Source of the DNA: Earliella scabrosa
Lineage: Eukaryota; Basidiomycota; Agaricomycetes; Polyporales; Polyporaceae
Length of the DNA: 64,000 nucleotides
Assembly (NCBI GenBank): GCA_022605405.1
Contig: JABYQQ010000019.1
Coordinates: 1-64,000 of the forward strand
Reading direction: 5' to 3'
A program made the translations under genes and the position numbers. How positions within the stretch are numbered: position 1 is the stretch's first letter; each line of letters starts with the position of its first letter. Under the pieces are notes generated by a model. That model saw only the letters and a program-made list of their open reading frames with translations. It ran no database searches and was not told the origin of the DNA. Below, piece by piece: positions 1-11,193 of this stretch.

Positions 1-237
1 TGTGATAGTAATAGATGTCACTCACGCCGCATGTAAACCCTTGAATGCGCGACGGAAGGCGAGTCTGGGTCAGGTCTGGATAGAAGCTGTCAGCCAACCT
101 GTTCCTGTCCTCGAGCATCGTTGTCTGCCCCTTCGAACTCGGTGAGTCCCTGCTTGTCCAGCGCACACGCTATATGCCCAAGTGGGATACTCAACGTCAT
201 AACAGCCCCTTCCCTCGTCTGTTCCTTTTTGGATCCA

Positions 238-1310
238 ATGGCACGCTATTGTGCGGGCATCTACAAGTGAGTCAGTCACCGGACCGACGGTTTGCGAGTG
301 TTCAACGGGGCTGATGTGCATGATGTTCCAGGATCTCTGTGGAGGTCCATGAACGCATTGTTGCCTTCATGGACTTCGAGAGTATGTTCAACTGGCGCCT
401 GGTGAATCAGTATCTCTACGGTCTCGTTGTGGACACCTATGACGGCGAGCTCATGAAAGCCATCAGTCCACACGTTCCCGACCCGCCGGCGTTCCTGCGC
501 TTGATGAACAAATACGACGTCGTCCTCATAGGAGACTCCGCTGTCTCGATCTTACTCCGGGACCCCACTATCCGGCCGGACACCCTGCTCGTCGCTGTGG
601 GGGCGCACGACCACGGCGATTTCGAACGCGCTCTTAGCCAAGGCGGCTTCACCGTCACGAACGCCCCGATCCCTTATGGCCGACGAGGCATGCGGTACGA
701 GAAGATTGGCATGGCTCCAGGATGCCGCAGGTTGAACATTCTGATCGCCCCGTCTGCTGGTTTGCTCGAGGTCTTAGCGGTAGCGCCACACACGGCATGG
801 ATGTCGTTTGTAGGCCCTACGGCTGTGGGGTGTGGCTACGCTCCTCTAACGTTTGTTAGGCGGACGCTTGTTGAACCCGGGTACCCCAGAGAAGCACTCC
901 TCCCGAGCCTACGCCGCAACAACTTTGATATAGCGTACGAGCCCTCCCAATGGCCCGAGTACAATCAACCATCCCACGGGTCGCGCTCTCGTCTGGCGTG
1001 TCCAGCCGAATGGTTCGTCTGTCCTCGGCAAGCTCGGTCTTGGGTGGATGGAGGAGCGTACGTGACGTCGGTGGATCCCTGCCGTCGGGTGACCACCGCG
1101 TTCCGGGAGGCTCCCCAGCGAACGTTGATCTTCGACGGCTGGCAATGGGACAGCGAACTGAGGCAGTGCAATGGACCCTGTCATCCGGAGGACGGGATGC
1201 ATAATACTGCCATCCTGACGATAGGCGGTAAGCCACCCGCGGTGCTGAGACCGCGCTCCGCTTGCTATCCGCTACCCCACGGGCGACGTGCCCGCGCGCT
1301 GACAGTGTAG
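238..1310 (+). CDS. uncharacterised protein, F-box-like N-terminus with possible nucleotidyltransferase-like region
   Basis: The main exon runs open from about 331 to the TAG at 1308-1310. It has no good in-frame ATG near its beginning, so I infer a first exon starting at the ATG at 238 (MARYCAGIYK) and ending before a GTGAGT at 269. The acceptor would be the CAG ending at 330, which leaves a 62 nt intron. The joined N-terminus (ISVEVHERIVAFMDFESMFN) has the pattern of a short F-box-like segment. It is followed by YDVVLIGDSAVSILL and a run that resembles the start of a nucleotidyltransferase-like fold, but this is impression, not proof. Proteins of this general look are frequent and unnamed in Agaricomycetes. 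The last 100 residues are Arg/Pro rich and may be read through a missed intron. No function is assigned. Confidence 0.5.
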
Positions 1311-1361
1311 CACGCCGGGAGAAGTAATGCAGAGGGTAGAGAAAGATTAAATAGGTGCACC

Positions 1362-2960
1362 ATGATCCAAGCTTGCCGGCGTTCTGTCCGATCTGGACAA
1401 GAAGCGTCACGCTCTCCGGTACGCCCCCGAAGCCGAGCGAAGCCTTCGCCGAAGTTTTCTGGCGTTCATCGACCCATCCCCTCCAGAATCGGACTTCAAG
1501 CGCACGATTCTGGAGGAGAACGTCGGCGCCGATGGACGGCATTTCTTTACCGTTGAAGACCTCGAAGGCCTCGTCTCCAGCCCCGCGCAAGCCGGCTTCC
1601 GCCCTGGAAAGCCCTACGCCGAGTATAGCCGCAAGTTCCGAGACATACGAGCAGTCCTCACGCGCACCGGCTACATCGGAGAAGACGGCCGCGAGTTCTT
1701 TTTCATGCAGGGTCTCCCCGAAGACCTCCGCGCGGAAGTGCTTCGACGCCTTCAGCTCACGGCCCCGCACGGACGCTATCCGCGCCCATAGCACTCGATC
1801 CAGCAGGTCTCGCATGCGACGCATGCCGTCATGGACGCGACTGTTGCTCCTCTAGTCCCTCATTATGCTAGTCCTCTCGTGTCGTCACCGGCTCCTCTCA
1901 CACTCACCTCGACTTCATCCGCCACAACGCCCCCAGACCTCGACCTTCCCCAAGTCGTGGGGCAGCCCCTGCAGCAGCAGCTCTCAGGACGACGGCTCCC
2001 TCTATGCCACAGCACTCCCCACCTGGCCTCCCAAGTCGCTCAACGCCACACATCCGGATCCTGCATATCTGACCGCGATCTTGACGCACCAGCCCGAGAT
2101 CGTCGCCGGCGTGACGATCGAAGCCTTCAATCTCGACCAGCGGATTCAAGCCATACAAGAAGAGCTCTACGCCCTCAAGCGAGACCGCGGGCAGGAGCTT
2201 GGGCGCTGCATGTCCCAGAAGGCAGCAGAGGGAGCCAGTGCGCGCACGGCACGTATACAGGCGTATTCGCGCACAGACGACGAAGCCAGGCAGCACGACG
2301 ACAGCAGCGCAACGGAAGGAATCATCCACGAGGCGACCCAGCCCTCCAAAGTGACTCTCTCGCCCAACGACTCAGTGCCTTGGACGGCAGACAGTCTTGC
2401 CCCGATCTCCGAGCAGCCTACAACCACGATGTCGGCTCCGCATGCAGCCGCGTTGCCACACATCCTCCTAGCCCGGCCTTTGCGCTATCCCATGATCTCG
2501 ACTCTGCCGCTCTCTGCCCTCTCGCAGATGACAGTCAAGCTGTACAGTTCAACGCCTTGCGCCTCGTACCGCACATGGTTCAAGCGCACTCGAGAGAAGC
2601 GGACGACTGCTCCAGTACAGCTCAGGCTCATGTCCGCGACATCGAGCGCGCCCAGCCCATTGACGCGAGAGCCGACCAGCCTCAGCCTTTCCCCACATCC
2701 CTCTCACTCGACGTCTACCAGCAGGAAAGAGGCGAGCGCACGAACCCCTGGCCGACCGTCACTTTGCGTCCCGACCGATCGCCACGTCGGGCAGGTTCGG
2801 CTTCAGCATCCCTTCGCGCGAAACCCAAACGAGCGACACGTCCCACAGCGCATTGCCGCGGCACGGCGAATTCGGCGTGTTGGCGACCTATAGCCTCGAC
2901 ATCTGGCTTTTATGGGACTCGCACGGACCCGACGTCACCGCCGCACCACTGGAGCTATGA
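1362..2960 (+). pseudogene. decayed gag-like (retrotransposon capsid) coding sequence
   Basis: From about 1380 to the TAG near 1790 one frame reads as coherent protein (GVLSDLDKKRHALRYAPEAE, later GREFFFMQGLPEDLRAEVL). The FMQGLPEDLRAEVLRRL stretch resembles the end of the capsid-like domain of fungal LTR-retrotransposon Gag. Coding-like sequence then continues in other frames: around 2060-2340 (ILTHQPEIVAGVTIEAFNLD, a helical or coiled segment) and again near 2850-2958, where a frame ends at TGA. The frame changes argue for decay by frameshifts, although unrecognised introns are possible. I see no protease, reverse transcriptase or integrase belonging to it, and no long terminal repeats were found by eye. 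The Gag assignment rests on weak similarity of pattern only. Confidence 0.35.
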
Positions 2961-2991
2961 GGCGACGCACCGGACACCGACCGCGTATTAA

Positions 2992-4521
2992 GGCCTGAGG
3001 ACCGTGGACGGTCCAGATCTCAGTTGGGAGGGGCGATGCGCGCCGTGCATTGCTGCGTGTGTACGGACCACTTCGCACACGACCACGGACGACCTCCAGA
3101 CATGTCCGCGTCCAGTAGATACTGAACCCGAGCGCCCCGGCTCCCCCACGACTGCCCCCAAATCCCGACTACTGCCGTCTGCTGTCGTTTGCTCGGTATC
3201 AAGATATATTCCTATATATTCTACTATACGCCTATGGTAGTATTCTAGCTGTTTCATCGCTTGCGCTCGCTCGCGCGATATGTTTTCAGACGTGGCTCCA
3301 TTTAGCAGCTTATACGCCTCATTGGTATTGGCCGAAGTTCGAGTGCATTCGTCTCGCACTTGGCCACGGACGCTTGTACGCACTCATAGACTCGTAGCTA
3401 GCCTCACCATACATGGGTTCGCTTTCCCCCACCATCGTCTTGTACCCGTCCGATCCTCGTCTCTCATTGTCGTCTCGTTTGGTGCTCTGCATCTCGCGCT
3501 CCGTATCTCGATCGTCGCCCGCGTGTATTCGTATCGCTCTACACACACTCTCTCTCTGTGTCTCTCTCTCTCTTTTTTTCCCTTCAACACACACTCTCAC
3601 TATCAGCACTCGACTCCCCTGCTGCACGCACCGGCCGGACTCACACAACCTTCACAGACCGACGCCGACCTACCCAGGCAGGACGGCTAACAGACGGATC
3701 AATAACCACCACATACCAGAGGAAACATACTGTAAGTCCCTATCAGTTGTGGTGCATGCTGGAATCAATGCGCCTCATGAGAACGTGGAGGGCATATATC
3801 CTGAATTACAGCGTGAAGAGCCGCATGCAGAACAACTCGGAGAACATGGAGACGTCATTGAGACCCGGCTGTAGTGCCAACATGAAGATGACCAGAAACT
3901 CACGAAATTCCACACCCTGACGGTGTCGGAATGGTTTCTCGGCCTAGTGTCTGACGTGGTGGATACTAGGACCCCACTTCAAGATGCGATAACACACTAC
4001 CGGCCCGACAGCCTTGGCGCGAACGTTCACCAGTCGCCACCACGCAAATCATACCTCGTTTTGGATGGTGTGGCCCCACAGCTGCAGTTCAACAACCTCG
4101 CATATGAAGTTGAGCCAGCTTTGCGCGAGCTCGTAGGAACGCCCCGGACAATATCACCACAGCATACCACCATCCGCATTCTGCGCCATCCGCCCAGCAT
4201 TCTCCACCAGTATACATGGCAACTGGTATCTCGTCAAGGACATCCTCAGTACACCGTGCCTCGAACATAGGAGGAGCATCATGGTGAGACCGGGAGTGGA
4301 CGTTCGGTTCCATATCTGATAGATTTTTGCGTGATTGCGACAGCTGATACGAGGCCTGGAAAGCCACGCAGTGAGGCAGGGCGGTGAATATACTGGGATA
4401 GCAGGCTAACCAAGCAGGGCTGATCGATCGCTTGGCTAAAAGACGGGTGAGTACAGTATATAAGAAAAGCGTTCGCGTCCAGGGCCCGCCGAGTCATTCA
4501 TATCGTCCTCCACTGCCAGAG
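2992..4521. other. 1.5 kb without a recognisable gene
   Basis: Short open frames occur on both strands but none has recognisable domains or consistent splice structure. The stretch contains a pyrimidine-rich microsatellite near 3545-3592 and an AT-rich pocket at 3200-3240 (repeated TATATTC-like words). It could be promoter and remnant transposon sequence between the gag-like remnant and the next candidate gene. Confidence 0.4.
3545..3592 (+). repeat. CT-rich microsatellite
   Basis: Imperfect CT/CA tract: ACACACTCTCTCTCTGTG is followed by a CTCTCTCTCT run and a T7 run. Such tracts are common in fungal promoters. Confidence 0.8.
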
Positions 4522-5128
4522 ATGTCCACCGAGATCCGTCCGTTCCAGTCCTTCCCCCAGCTGTATCTGACGGCGCAAGCAGGGCCGGGCACCGAGCGTC
4601 CTTGGCCGAGGAGCGAGGTCTGGATCGGGCACGGCCGCTATGAACCCCGCCACCATCCGGAGCACGCACATAACATGCACGAGCTGGAAATCGTTGGGCC
4701 GCGTGTGCGTGACGGGACGATGAGTCTTTACACGGTGAAGAATCTTATGGCCAATGTCTGACTGCGTGCTGACCTCTCGTCCAGATGGTTCTCCCCGACG
4801 ACGTCGAGAGCGTCCGCCGGCATCCAGCGCGTTGGCAGAACTGGATCGAGGCCGCTCGTGGAGAGGTGGGCACCTTCCCGGTGTTGGACAGAGAGCAGGC
4901 CAGGGGGCTACTGGATATGGCGATGTTTTTGCGCATCCTTGCGATGCCCGAACAGACGATGATTCCGCAGACCGACTGGCCGCACTTCTGCGAGGCCCTG
5001 ATTGGTGGACTAACGTTGGGGATCATGAGGCGTGGGGAGCGTAGACTGCAGGACCTATCGGAGTGGCTTCGCGCACGATACCCGGTGAGTCGGCGTCGTT
5101 CTCTCGTGGCACTCAGGCTACCACTCTG
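4522..5128 (+). CDS. uncharacterised two-exon candidate gene
   Basis: A frame from the ATG at 4522 reads MSTEIRPFQSFPQLYLTAQA and continues to about 4758. A second frame from about 4785 reads MVLPDDVESVRRHPARWQNW and later DWPHFCEALIGGLTLGIMRR. The two can be joined by removing a very short segment (GTCTGACT...GTCCAG, about 29 nt), shorter than normal fungal introns, so the join is doubtful. Both parts have coding-like composition and the second looks helical and soluble. I recognise no family. It lies downstream of, and points towards, the integrase-like gene on the other strand. It could be a small accessory gene of that element or an unrelated orphan. Confidence 0.3.
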
Positions 5129-5492
5129 ACCGGCGCCGGTGCTAGGAAATCTACGACCATGTGGCGTGAAGGAAGGAGGATTGGGAGAGGAAGGACGGAA
5201 CTAGCATGCTTTGGGCTTGCTGACATGGGGGTTAGCTGAATGGACGATACGTGGAGCCAGTGCAACATGAGATCTTTTTCATTGAGCCGTCTGCGCAAAG
5301 TTGCATGCATAGTGCGCGCCACGCGCCCTGCGCGGTTTTACGTGCTGGGACCCTGACACCGGTTAACCACCATAATCTTATGATCCTGAAGGGCGGTATC
5401 ACCGACTTTGAACACGCACACATGAAGACGGGGGACAACTTGTTCCATTGAAACAGCATATACATAAAGAGGCGGAACATTACACAAGCGGT
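5129..5492. other. intergenic, convergent 3' ends
   Basis: This spacer lies between the end of the orphan gene (plus) and the end of the integrase-like gene (minus). No gene-like structure was seen; it probably holds both 3' untranslated regions. Confidence 0.4.
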
Positions 5493-7346
5493 TTACCCAG
5501 CCGACGTACCACGGGCGCGACGTACCCCAAGACGCGAGCAAAAGGCCAACGCAGATACCCACAGCTGCCTGCGAACCATCATGTCACGACAAGCTAGGTC
5601 GAAATGACGGGAGAGATGGGTGTTGAGCAACGCTACCTCTTCAGGTGTGAGGGGACAACGAGGGGGGTCGCATGTGACCTCCGAGAGCTGTGCAGGAGCT
5701 GTGGCTACGGTCGTCGCAAACGGTGCTGAACCGCTGACATCGCCTCCAGTGTTGTTCGCGGCGTGATGAGCCATGAGCTGTGGATCCGCAAGAGCCTCCC
5801 AGTCAACTCCATACGTCGCAAGGTCATCGACGACTTCGTCGGCGAGGGACGGGTCGGGCTGGCCGGCGCGGTTGAGTACGTGGGAGATGCCGCGCGGGCC
5901 ATGAGTGACCATCCCGAACATGAACAGCTCACGCGGATTCGCCGCCCGTTCACCACGAATAGAGAGGCGATGAGCGTTCCAACACTCAACCCACTCCTGA
6001 GCGTCCTGGTTGATCGCGTGGAGAAAGAGGTGGTGGATCAACCAGATGTGGTCGTCCCGGTCGGCATCCAAACCACAGCTGTGCTCGAGTTCCAGGAAGA
6101 ACGCCTTCCACTTCCCTCCAAAGCCGTTGGTTACGTCGACCCACAACCGTTCAATACGGATGTTGTGTACGCTCCTGCAGAAACGATCAGAGGGACGCCC
6201 AGCGGGCAAAGTGGGATGGCGGAGAGATGCGCACCTGCCGAATATGTACGACCCACGATCAATCCCCCGTACCTGTTCCATATATTCGGCGACCCTGATG
6301 TTCTCTGTGCCGTGGTCTCCACGAACTCTGCTAGGCAAGCCGTGACGCTGGACAGTCTCGAGAAAGAGGTCGAGGACGGTGGCAGCGCGATTGTTGGTGT
6401 GGATTCGCATGCCGGTGACGAGACGAGAATGACCGTCGATGAAGGTGTGATTGACGAACTTCCAGCGGATAAGTCCTGTGCATCGCGAGTTACAAAATCT
6501 GGAGTGCGTGTGGACGAAGACGAACGTACCATGCCATCCATCATGGTGCACGAGCGAATTGGGACCAGCTACGCGATACTTTTTGCGAATGAGACGGCGG
6601 CGACCAAAAACCGCTGGAGCGCCGCGCACACGGACGTACGCTTGTCGGATGCGGTCCTCGGGGACGCGATGGCCACGCGACAACAAGGCGCCTTGGACGA
6701 GCTTGCGACCGTAAGTAGGGAAGGCGAGGAGGATATCGCGGATGATGGAGTCGAGCTGTGCATCAGTCATCGTGGAGACTGGCGCGGTGACGGTGGTGTG
6801 CTGGACAGACGTGGTGCCATCGGGAAGGGTGATGCGCGAGAACACGGGGGGGGCGGCTGGGACAAGTCCGTGCCGAAGAGCCTCGCGGCGAACCGTACGA
6901 CCGCTGCAGCCGAGGACCCGCGATATCGCGCTGGGGCCGCGCATGTCGAGAGCGTATCGCAGGAAAGTGGGATCGATAGTCTTCTTGGGGCGGCCGCGTC
7001 GACCGGTGTGAACGATTTGGAGGACGGGGAGAGGGGCGGTTTCGGGGGGGTCTTGGGACTGGTGACATGCTTTATCCAGGTCGGCGACCATGTCACCAAT
7101 GCTCGCGCGTAACAGGCGGAACTCCTCAGGGGGGAAAGCAGTGATGTGCTATTGAAGAGAGGTGGGGATGGGAAGGCGGTAGGTGGAGAGAATGCTTACC
7201 TGGTTGGCAGCTGACCATAGCGACAACGCTTGGGAGCGTACTTCACGGAGGCGGGGCGCGTCGCCAACTTGAGTACGAAGGGCACGGTGGACGCGACGGT
7301 CGAGCTCTGCGTAGGCACCGCGGATATTGTTCAGAGGATCGGCCAT
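5493..7346 (-). CDS. integrase-core (rve) domain protein, basidiomycete DDE type
   Basis: The encoded protein carries a retroviral-type integrase core. Visible acidic residues are the Asp of HHDGWHG, the Asp of RVRGDHGTEN and the Glu of RIERLWVDV, the expected D, D, E order. A helix-turn-helix-like N-terminal part (FLRYALDMRGPSAISRVLGC) precedes it. Start: the ATG at 7346 (MADPLNNIRGAYAELDRRVH). Exon 1 ends at 7200 and a 51 nt intron (7199-7149) joins it to HITAFPPEEFRLLRASIGD. Two further introns keep the reading frame open if unspliced: 54 nt at 6529-6476 and 60 nt at 6234-6175. Removing them restores WHGLIRWKF and YIFGRSVHNIRIERLW, which are uninterrupted in related proteins. A polypyrimidine tract upstream (7380-7440, read on the minus strand) is typical of a fungal promoter. 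Its transposition partner genes and element ends are not identified; the gene could be active or domesticated. Confidence 0.8.
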
Positions 7347-7539
7347 TAAGACGAGGTCGCCAGAGGTCGTTTGGGGAGACGTGAGGGAGAGAGGTGGAGG
7401 GGAGGGTGGGGGAAAGGGAGAAGAGGGAGAGTTGAAGGGTCGTCGCCGGGGTTTCACCAGAGACGGCTAAGGTCGGGCCGGGCCAAGAACACCAAGGTAT
7501 TGAGCCGCTCTTGGTGATGGGAAGATGACATAGCAACTG

Positions 7540-8005
7540 TCCAAGAATCTACAATGCACTACAATGACAAGCAAAGTCGACCGAAGTCGTCAGGACTGAT
7601 GAGAAGCGGTCAAGGATGATTAACTGACATGGCAGGCAATTGTAGTACAAACTGGAACAGCTGTTGTCAATGAGGAACAATCGGCGGAGAGGCGGGGTAG
7701 TGGTGGCGTGAAGAGAGGATGGCTTGAGGTATACAAGTGTAAACCATGAGCGGCAATGGTCGACATGGCGAGACATTCATGGACAATCGACGGTGATGGT
7801 GTTGCTGGGCGCCACTTGCCCTATTAGCGCGCCTTTCAGTACAAAGTGCGGCAATAGGAACCCATGGGAAACATTTGGGGATAATGGGGCGCAATGGCTG
7901 ACAGTGTTCAACCAACGAAGACAATGGAAGGCAATTGAATACGATAGTTATGGAAAGCGTGCAATTGCTGACATTACCGGACAAAGTGTGACAATGTGAC
8001 AGTGT
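7540..8005. repeat. CAAT-rich motif field upstream of the integrase-like gene
   Basis: Thirteen CAAT cores lie in about 450 bases on the plus strand (near 7551, 7560, 7634, 7667, 7676, 7754, 7783, 7851, 7892, 7920, 7930, 7961 and 7990). Most are embedded in ACAATG, GGCAAT or CAATTG contexts and are often followed by GAC or GG. The stretch has no coherent protein frame. It could be a subterminal repeat field of a transposon, a promoter with many CCAAT-type half sites, or a decayed satellite-like repeat. Confidence 0.5.
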
Positions 8006-8226
8006 TAGATGTTTTTTGTCCAGAAATCACAGCCATACTTTCCTGTCCCGCGAACCTGCCACTCGGACGTCCCAAGACCCTGAAGAACCCATTGGACCAG
8101 TAGCGCAACTCGCCGGAGCCAACTACCAGCCTCCGGAGAACAAGTCTTCGTGCACCCGCATCGTCGGTAGACGCCCAGTGGAGGAGCTCGTCGAACGCGT
8201 CGTCGAGCGAGTGCCCCTCGTTCCGA

Positions 8227-8872
8227 GTGCTTGCGGACAGCATAGGCGAGTCCTTACGCATACCTGACACATTCCTTCGTAGTACACATTCTTTTCCATT
8301 CGATCCTTTATCCCATTTACTCCACACACCCACACTACCCATCCTTCCCCTTCCAGCAACGAGAAGACTAGACCCTCGCACACATTTGCGGTTGACCCTT
8401 TATAGAGATAGTATTTGTTTCTCTTCCAGGGATATCGCGCACGTTACACTCTCGGACGAGGAGGTCAGCCGCGAGTTAGCGGTACCCGAGGAGTTCCCCG
8501 GGCCTGCCCGTGCCATCACCTCAGTCGACACTGCGCCGAACGAGTTGATTTGGTATCGCGAGCACGAGCTTTCGTGGAGCGAGTGTTCGGACTTCTGCAT
8601 TGACTTCCACGCGCTGGTGGTGCAACACTTGTCCATCGTCCCGCTGTCGCTCGTGGATGCGGTCAAGGCGCAGAGAATCCGACCCCGGCTTTCCGAACAA
8701 GAATCAAGTGCCACAAGCAACTCGCGCTCAAGATGTCGGACGATGCGTTGGCTTCTTATTCATCACTAGCTGCCGTTCTTATGGCCCTGGCGCAGAAGCC
8801 GCTCGACACGAGAACCTCGATCCTCAGTGCGGTCGTCCAGCCGTGCGCCAAGCGATCCATCACGGCGCTATT
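8227..8872 (+). CDS. uncharacterised candidate coding region
   Basis: One frame from about 8400 to 8700 reads as coherent protein (DIAHVTLSDEEVSRELAVPE, then SWSECSDFCIDFHALVVQHL). A second frame from about 8700 to the TAG near 8872 reads KMSDDALASYSSLAAVLMAL and ITALF. They can only be joined by an unidentified small intron or a frameshift. No family is recognised. A further frame without an early ATG stays open from about 8975 to 9450 (Arg/Pro rich) and may be a later exon. Start, end and splicing are uncertain; the sequence may be a broken gene. Confidence 0.25.
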
Positions 8873-10156
8873 CTAGATGATGCGTCAAGGACCACCACAA
8901 CCACCAATCGAGCACATCCTACTCTTAGAGTGGACGAGTGAGTCTCATCTGGTTCGAAGTTTTGCCATACTCTCTCTGAACTTCCACATAGACGAAGAAA
9001 CGTCAGAAGACGTCCACGAGTACCCTCGCGGCCTCGCTTCCGGGACGAGTGGCCAACCCCACGTCTCCATCCCACTTGGGGACTTCCTCAGCCACCTAGC
9101 AAACTCCCCTACTTCCCCTCCATATATGCGAGCCACCTGAGGGAGATACGAGAACGTGGGTCTTCGGTCCGGAGTCACTTCCACGGTCATTCGCCCATCC
9201 GCTCCCCTCCTCACCATGCTCACACCCGGCACCGACCCACGACACCGTCCAGCGGCAGTCGTCTAGTCCTAGCGGATATGTTTTGGCAACAGGACAGAAG
9301 CGGCCTTGGGAGCGCGAGGAGTCCTCCCGTACGAAGAAGCACCGGCCTATACTCTGATCTCATCCAAACTCTTGGACCGACTCTACTTGGTCTCTCAGGC
9401 CCGATTGCGTCCAGACCGTTGCGGATGGCAGTTCACTTTGTGAGCGACTGAGCCACTCTGTGGCCTACCTCTCCCGTTCTCAGGCCGCTACAGAACCACG
9501 ATTTTGTCAGTGCTCGTACACTGCCCACACACTACAATAACTTGCGGAGCATGTGTACGAGAAGCATTTCTAATGCTGTACTTGACGTAGTAGAAACATT
9601 GCACGCGTTCACCAGTTCACTCATTTGTATGATGTGTGCCCTTCGAACTCGCCTCAGGCTGACTCTATGAGGGTCTACAGAAATTGTTCGCGTCACGTCG
9701 CGCAGGTCGCGTCAACTTACCTATGCCCACTCTATGACACACGAGCATCCGAAGTTCGAACACGAACCAGCGAGATGAGCGAGCACGTTGCGGCAGTTCC
9801 TTGTGAGGTTGAGCAGCGCACGCACCTCGGCCCGGCGAGGTGCATAGGGGTCAATTCTACAAATATTAATACAGTAACGAGGGACGGTATCTGAGCGACA
9901 CGGAGCGATCGAAGTATACAGTAAGGAGACAGAACAGGATAGCGACGTGGACAAAGATAGAGCTGTGATCACAACTAAGACAAGTCCGATTTTCAGCTGA
10001 GAACCACGGCGTGCGAGACTAAAACTGAGAGTTTGTGTAGTGAACGAGGTATGGTGAAGATAGACAAGACAAGAAGCATGGAAGAATTGACTTCGGCTCT
10101 TGGGAGCTGAAGAGGGATGAAGGAGGGGGGCGTGGTCGCACGCGCATCCGGCATGT
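8873..10156. other. 1.3 kb without a firm gene
   Basis: The stretch contains an open frame at about 8975-9450 lacking a recognisable start or domain, then AT-richer sequence to 10156 with no gene-like structure. The last part is the presumed 3' region of the membrane protein gene on the minus strand. Confidence 0.35.
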
Positions 10157-11193
10157 TTACTCAGGCTTCAGAGTGAGAAAGCTCCCCTTCGACTTGAGAC
10201 TGCCAGCTTCGCGCGAGGACGAGGATGGGAGTGCGAACGACGCGTATGAGGGACTGCGCGGAGAATAGGGAGGGACAGGAGACAGCGTAGGGACAGGCGA
10301 AATTGGACGAGGGATCGGGATCGAAGCCGCGGTCAGGTGTTTCTGCGTCGGCGTCGGTATCGGTGTTGGTGTAGAGGACCGAAGAGGCAAGAAGGACGAG
10401 GAGGACAGGGGCGCGTCGTGCTGTGACTTTGTGTCCACCTTTGAGACGAGGATTGATAGATTCTTCTGTTTGTCAGACGTAGTGTAGTGGTGAATACGAT
10501 GATCGGCAAATGAAGAGTTGCGATGGTGACATACCTTGTTGCGCGGAGCTTCCATCCTGATTGGGGTGAGATATTCGCGACGGAACCGGCATCGGTTGAT
10601 GATGAAGAACGTGACGAAGCCGACGAGGGTAACGAGCGAGAATGACAGCAGAACGAGGGTGATGATTGGGAACGCGCGGAGGATCCACGCGTGTTCTCCC
10701 AGGAGTGCATCCGCAATCGGACACGGGACGTTCGAGTGGGGTGTTGTGATGGAGTCCACGCTACTAGTTGCTAGAAGCGGAGTCCGTGAGGATTGGGTGG
10801 AGAGCTAGAGGTCTGGAAGAGCTTACATTCTACCAGAGCTGCGACGCTTGGTATTGTGACATCATGCTGCAGCACCGATGTGGGTGACGACGAAAGGTGA
10901 CTGAGGTCTTGGAGTACACTGTCCAAACTACACGATAATGTGAGTGATTGCCTGTGCAGGAGAAACGAGACCACATACGTGTCCGGGTCCATTGGGAGAC
11001 TTCGTGATCGTCTGCCTTCATGGAACGCGGTTTCTCGGAAAGACGATTCCATCAACTCGTTCCTGGCGAGACCACCGTTGAGCGGTGCCAGATCTCCCAG
11101 GGGCAGAGCGTGCGCCGAGATCATCATGCTCGAGAAGACCGCCGCGAGCGCCATATGTGTACATTGACATTGCGACGAGAATGATGTACGCAT
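10157..11193 (-). CDS. single-pass membrane protein with signal peptide and Ser/Pro-rich tail
   Basis: The four-exon structure is well supported by splice signals. The ATG at 11193 begins MRTSFSSQCQCTHMALAAVF, a probable signal peptide ending near SAHALPLG. Introns are at 10978-10928 (51 nt), 10826-10771 (56 nt) and 10534-10466 (69 nt); the first and third are multiples of three, so frames remain open through them. After splicing the order is signal peptide, a short extracellular part, a strongly hydrophobic segment (IITLVLLSFSLVTLVGFVTF) followed by basic residues (NRCRFRRE), then a cytoplasmic tail rich in Ser, Pro and Thr ending LKPE. This topology recalls fungal cell-surface sensors or adhesion-type proteins, but no cysteine-rich WSC domain or other named domain is visible. 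The function is unknown. Confidence 0.6.

Noticed and set aside
856..1824. 322-residue open frame on the minus strand
   Set aside because: Opposite the F-box-like gene and the gag-like remnant; no domain pattern.
3180..3300. Possible LTR end next to the gag-like remnant
   Set aside because: AT-rich words are present but no matching direct repeat was found on the other side of the remnant.
5763..7112. 449-residue open frame on the plus strand
   Set aside because: It lies exactly opposite the integrase-like gene, has no domain pattern, and reflects the codon bias of the real minus-strand gene.
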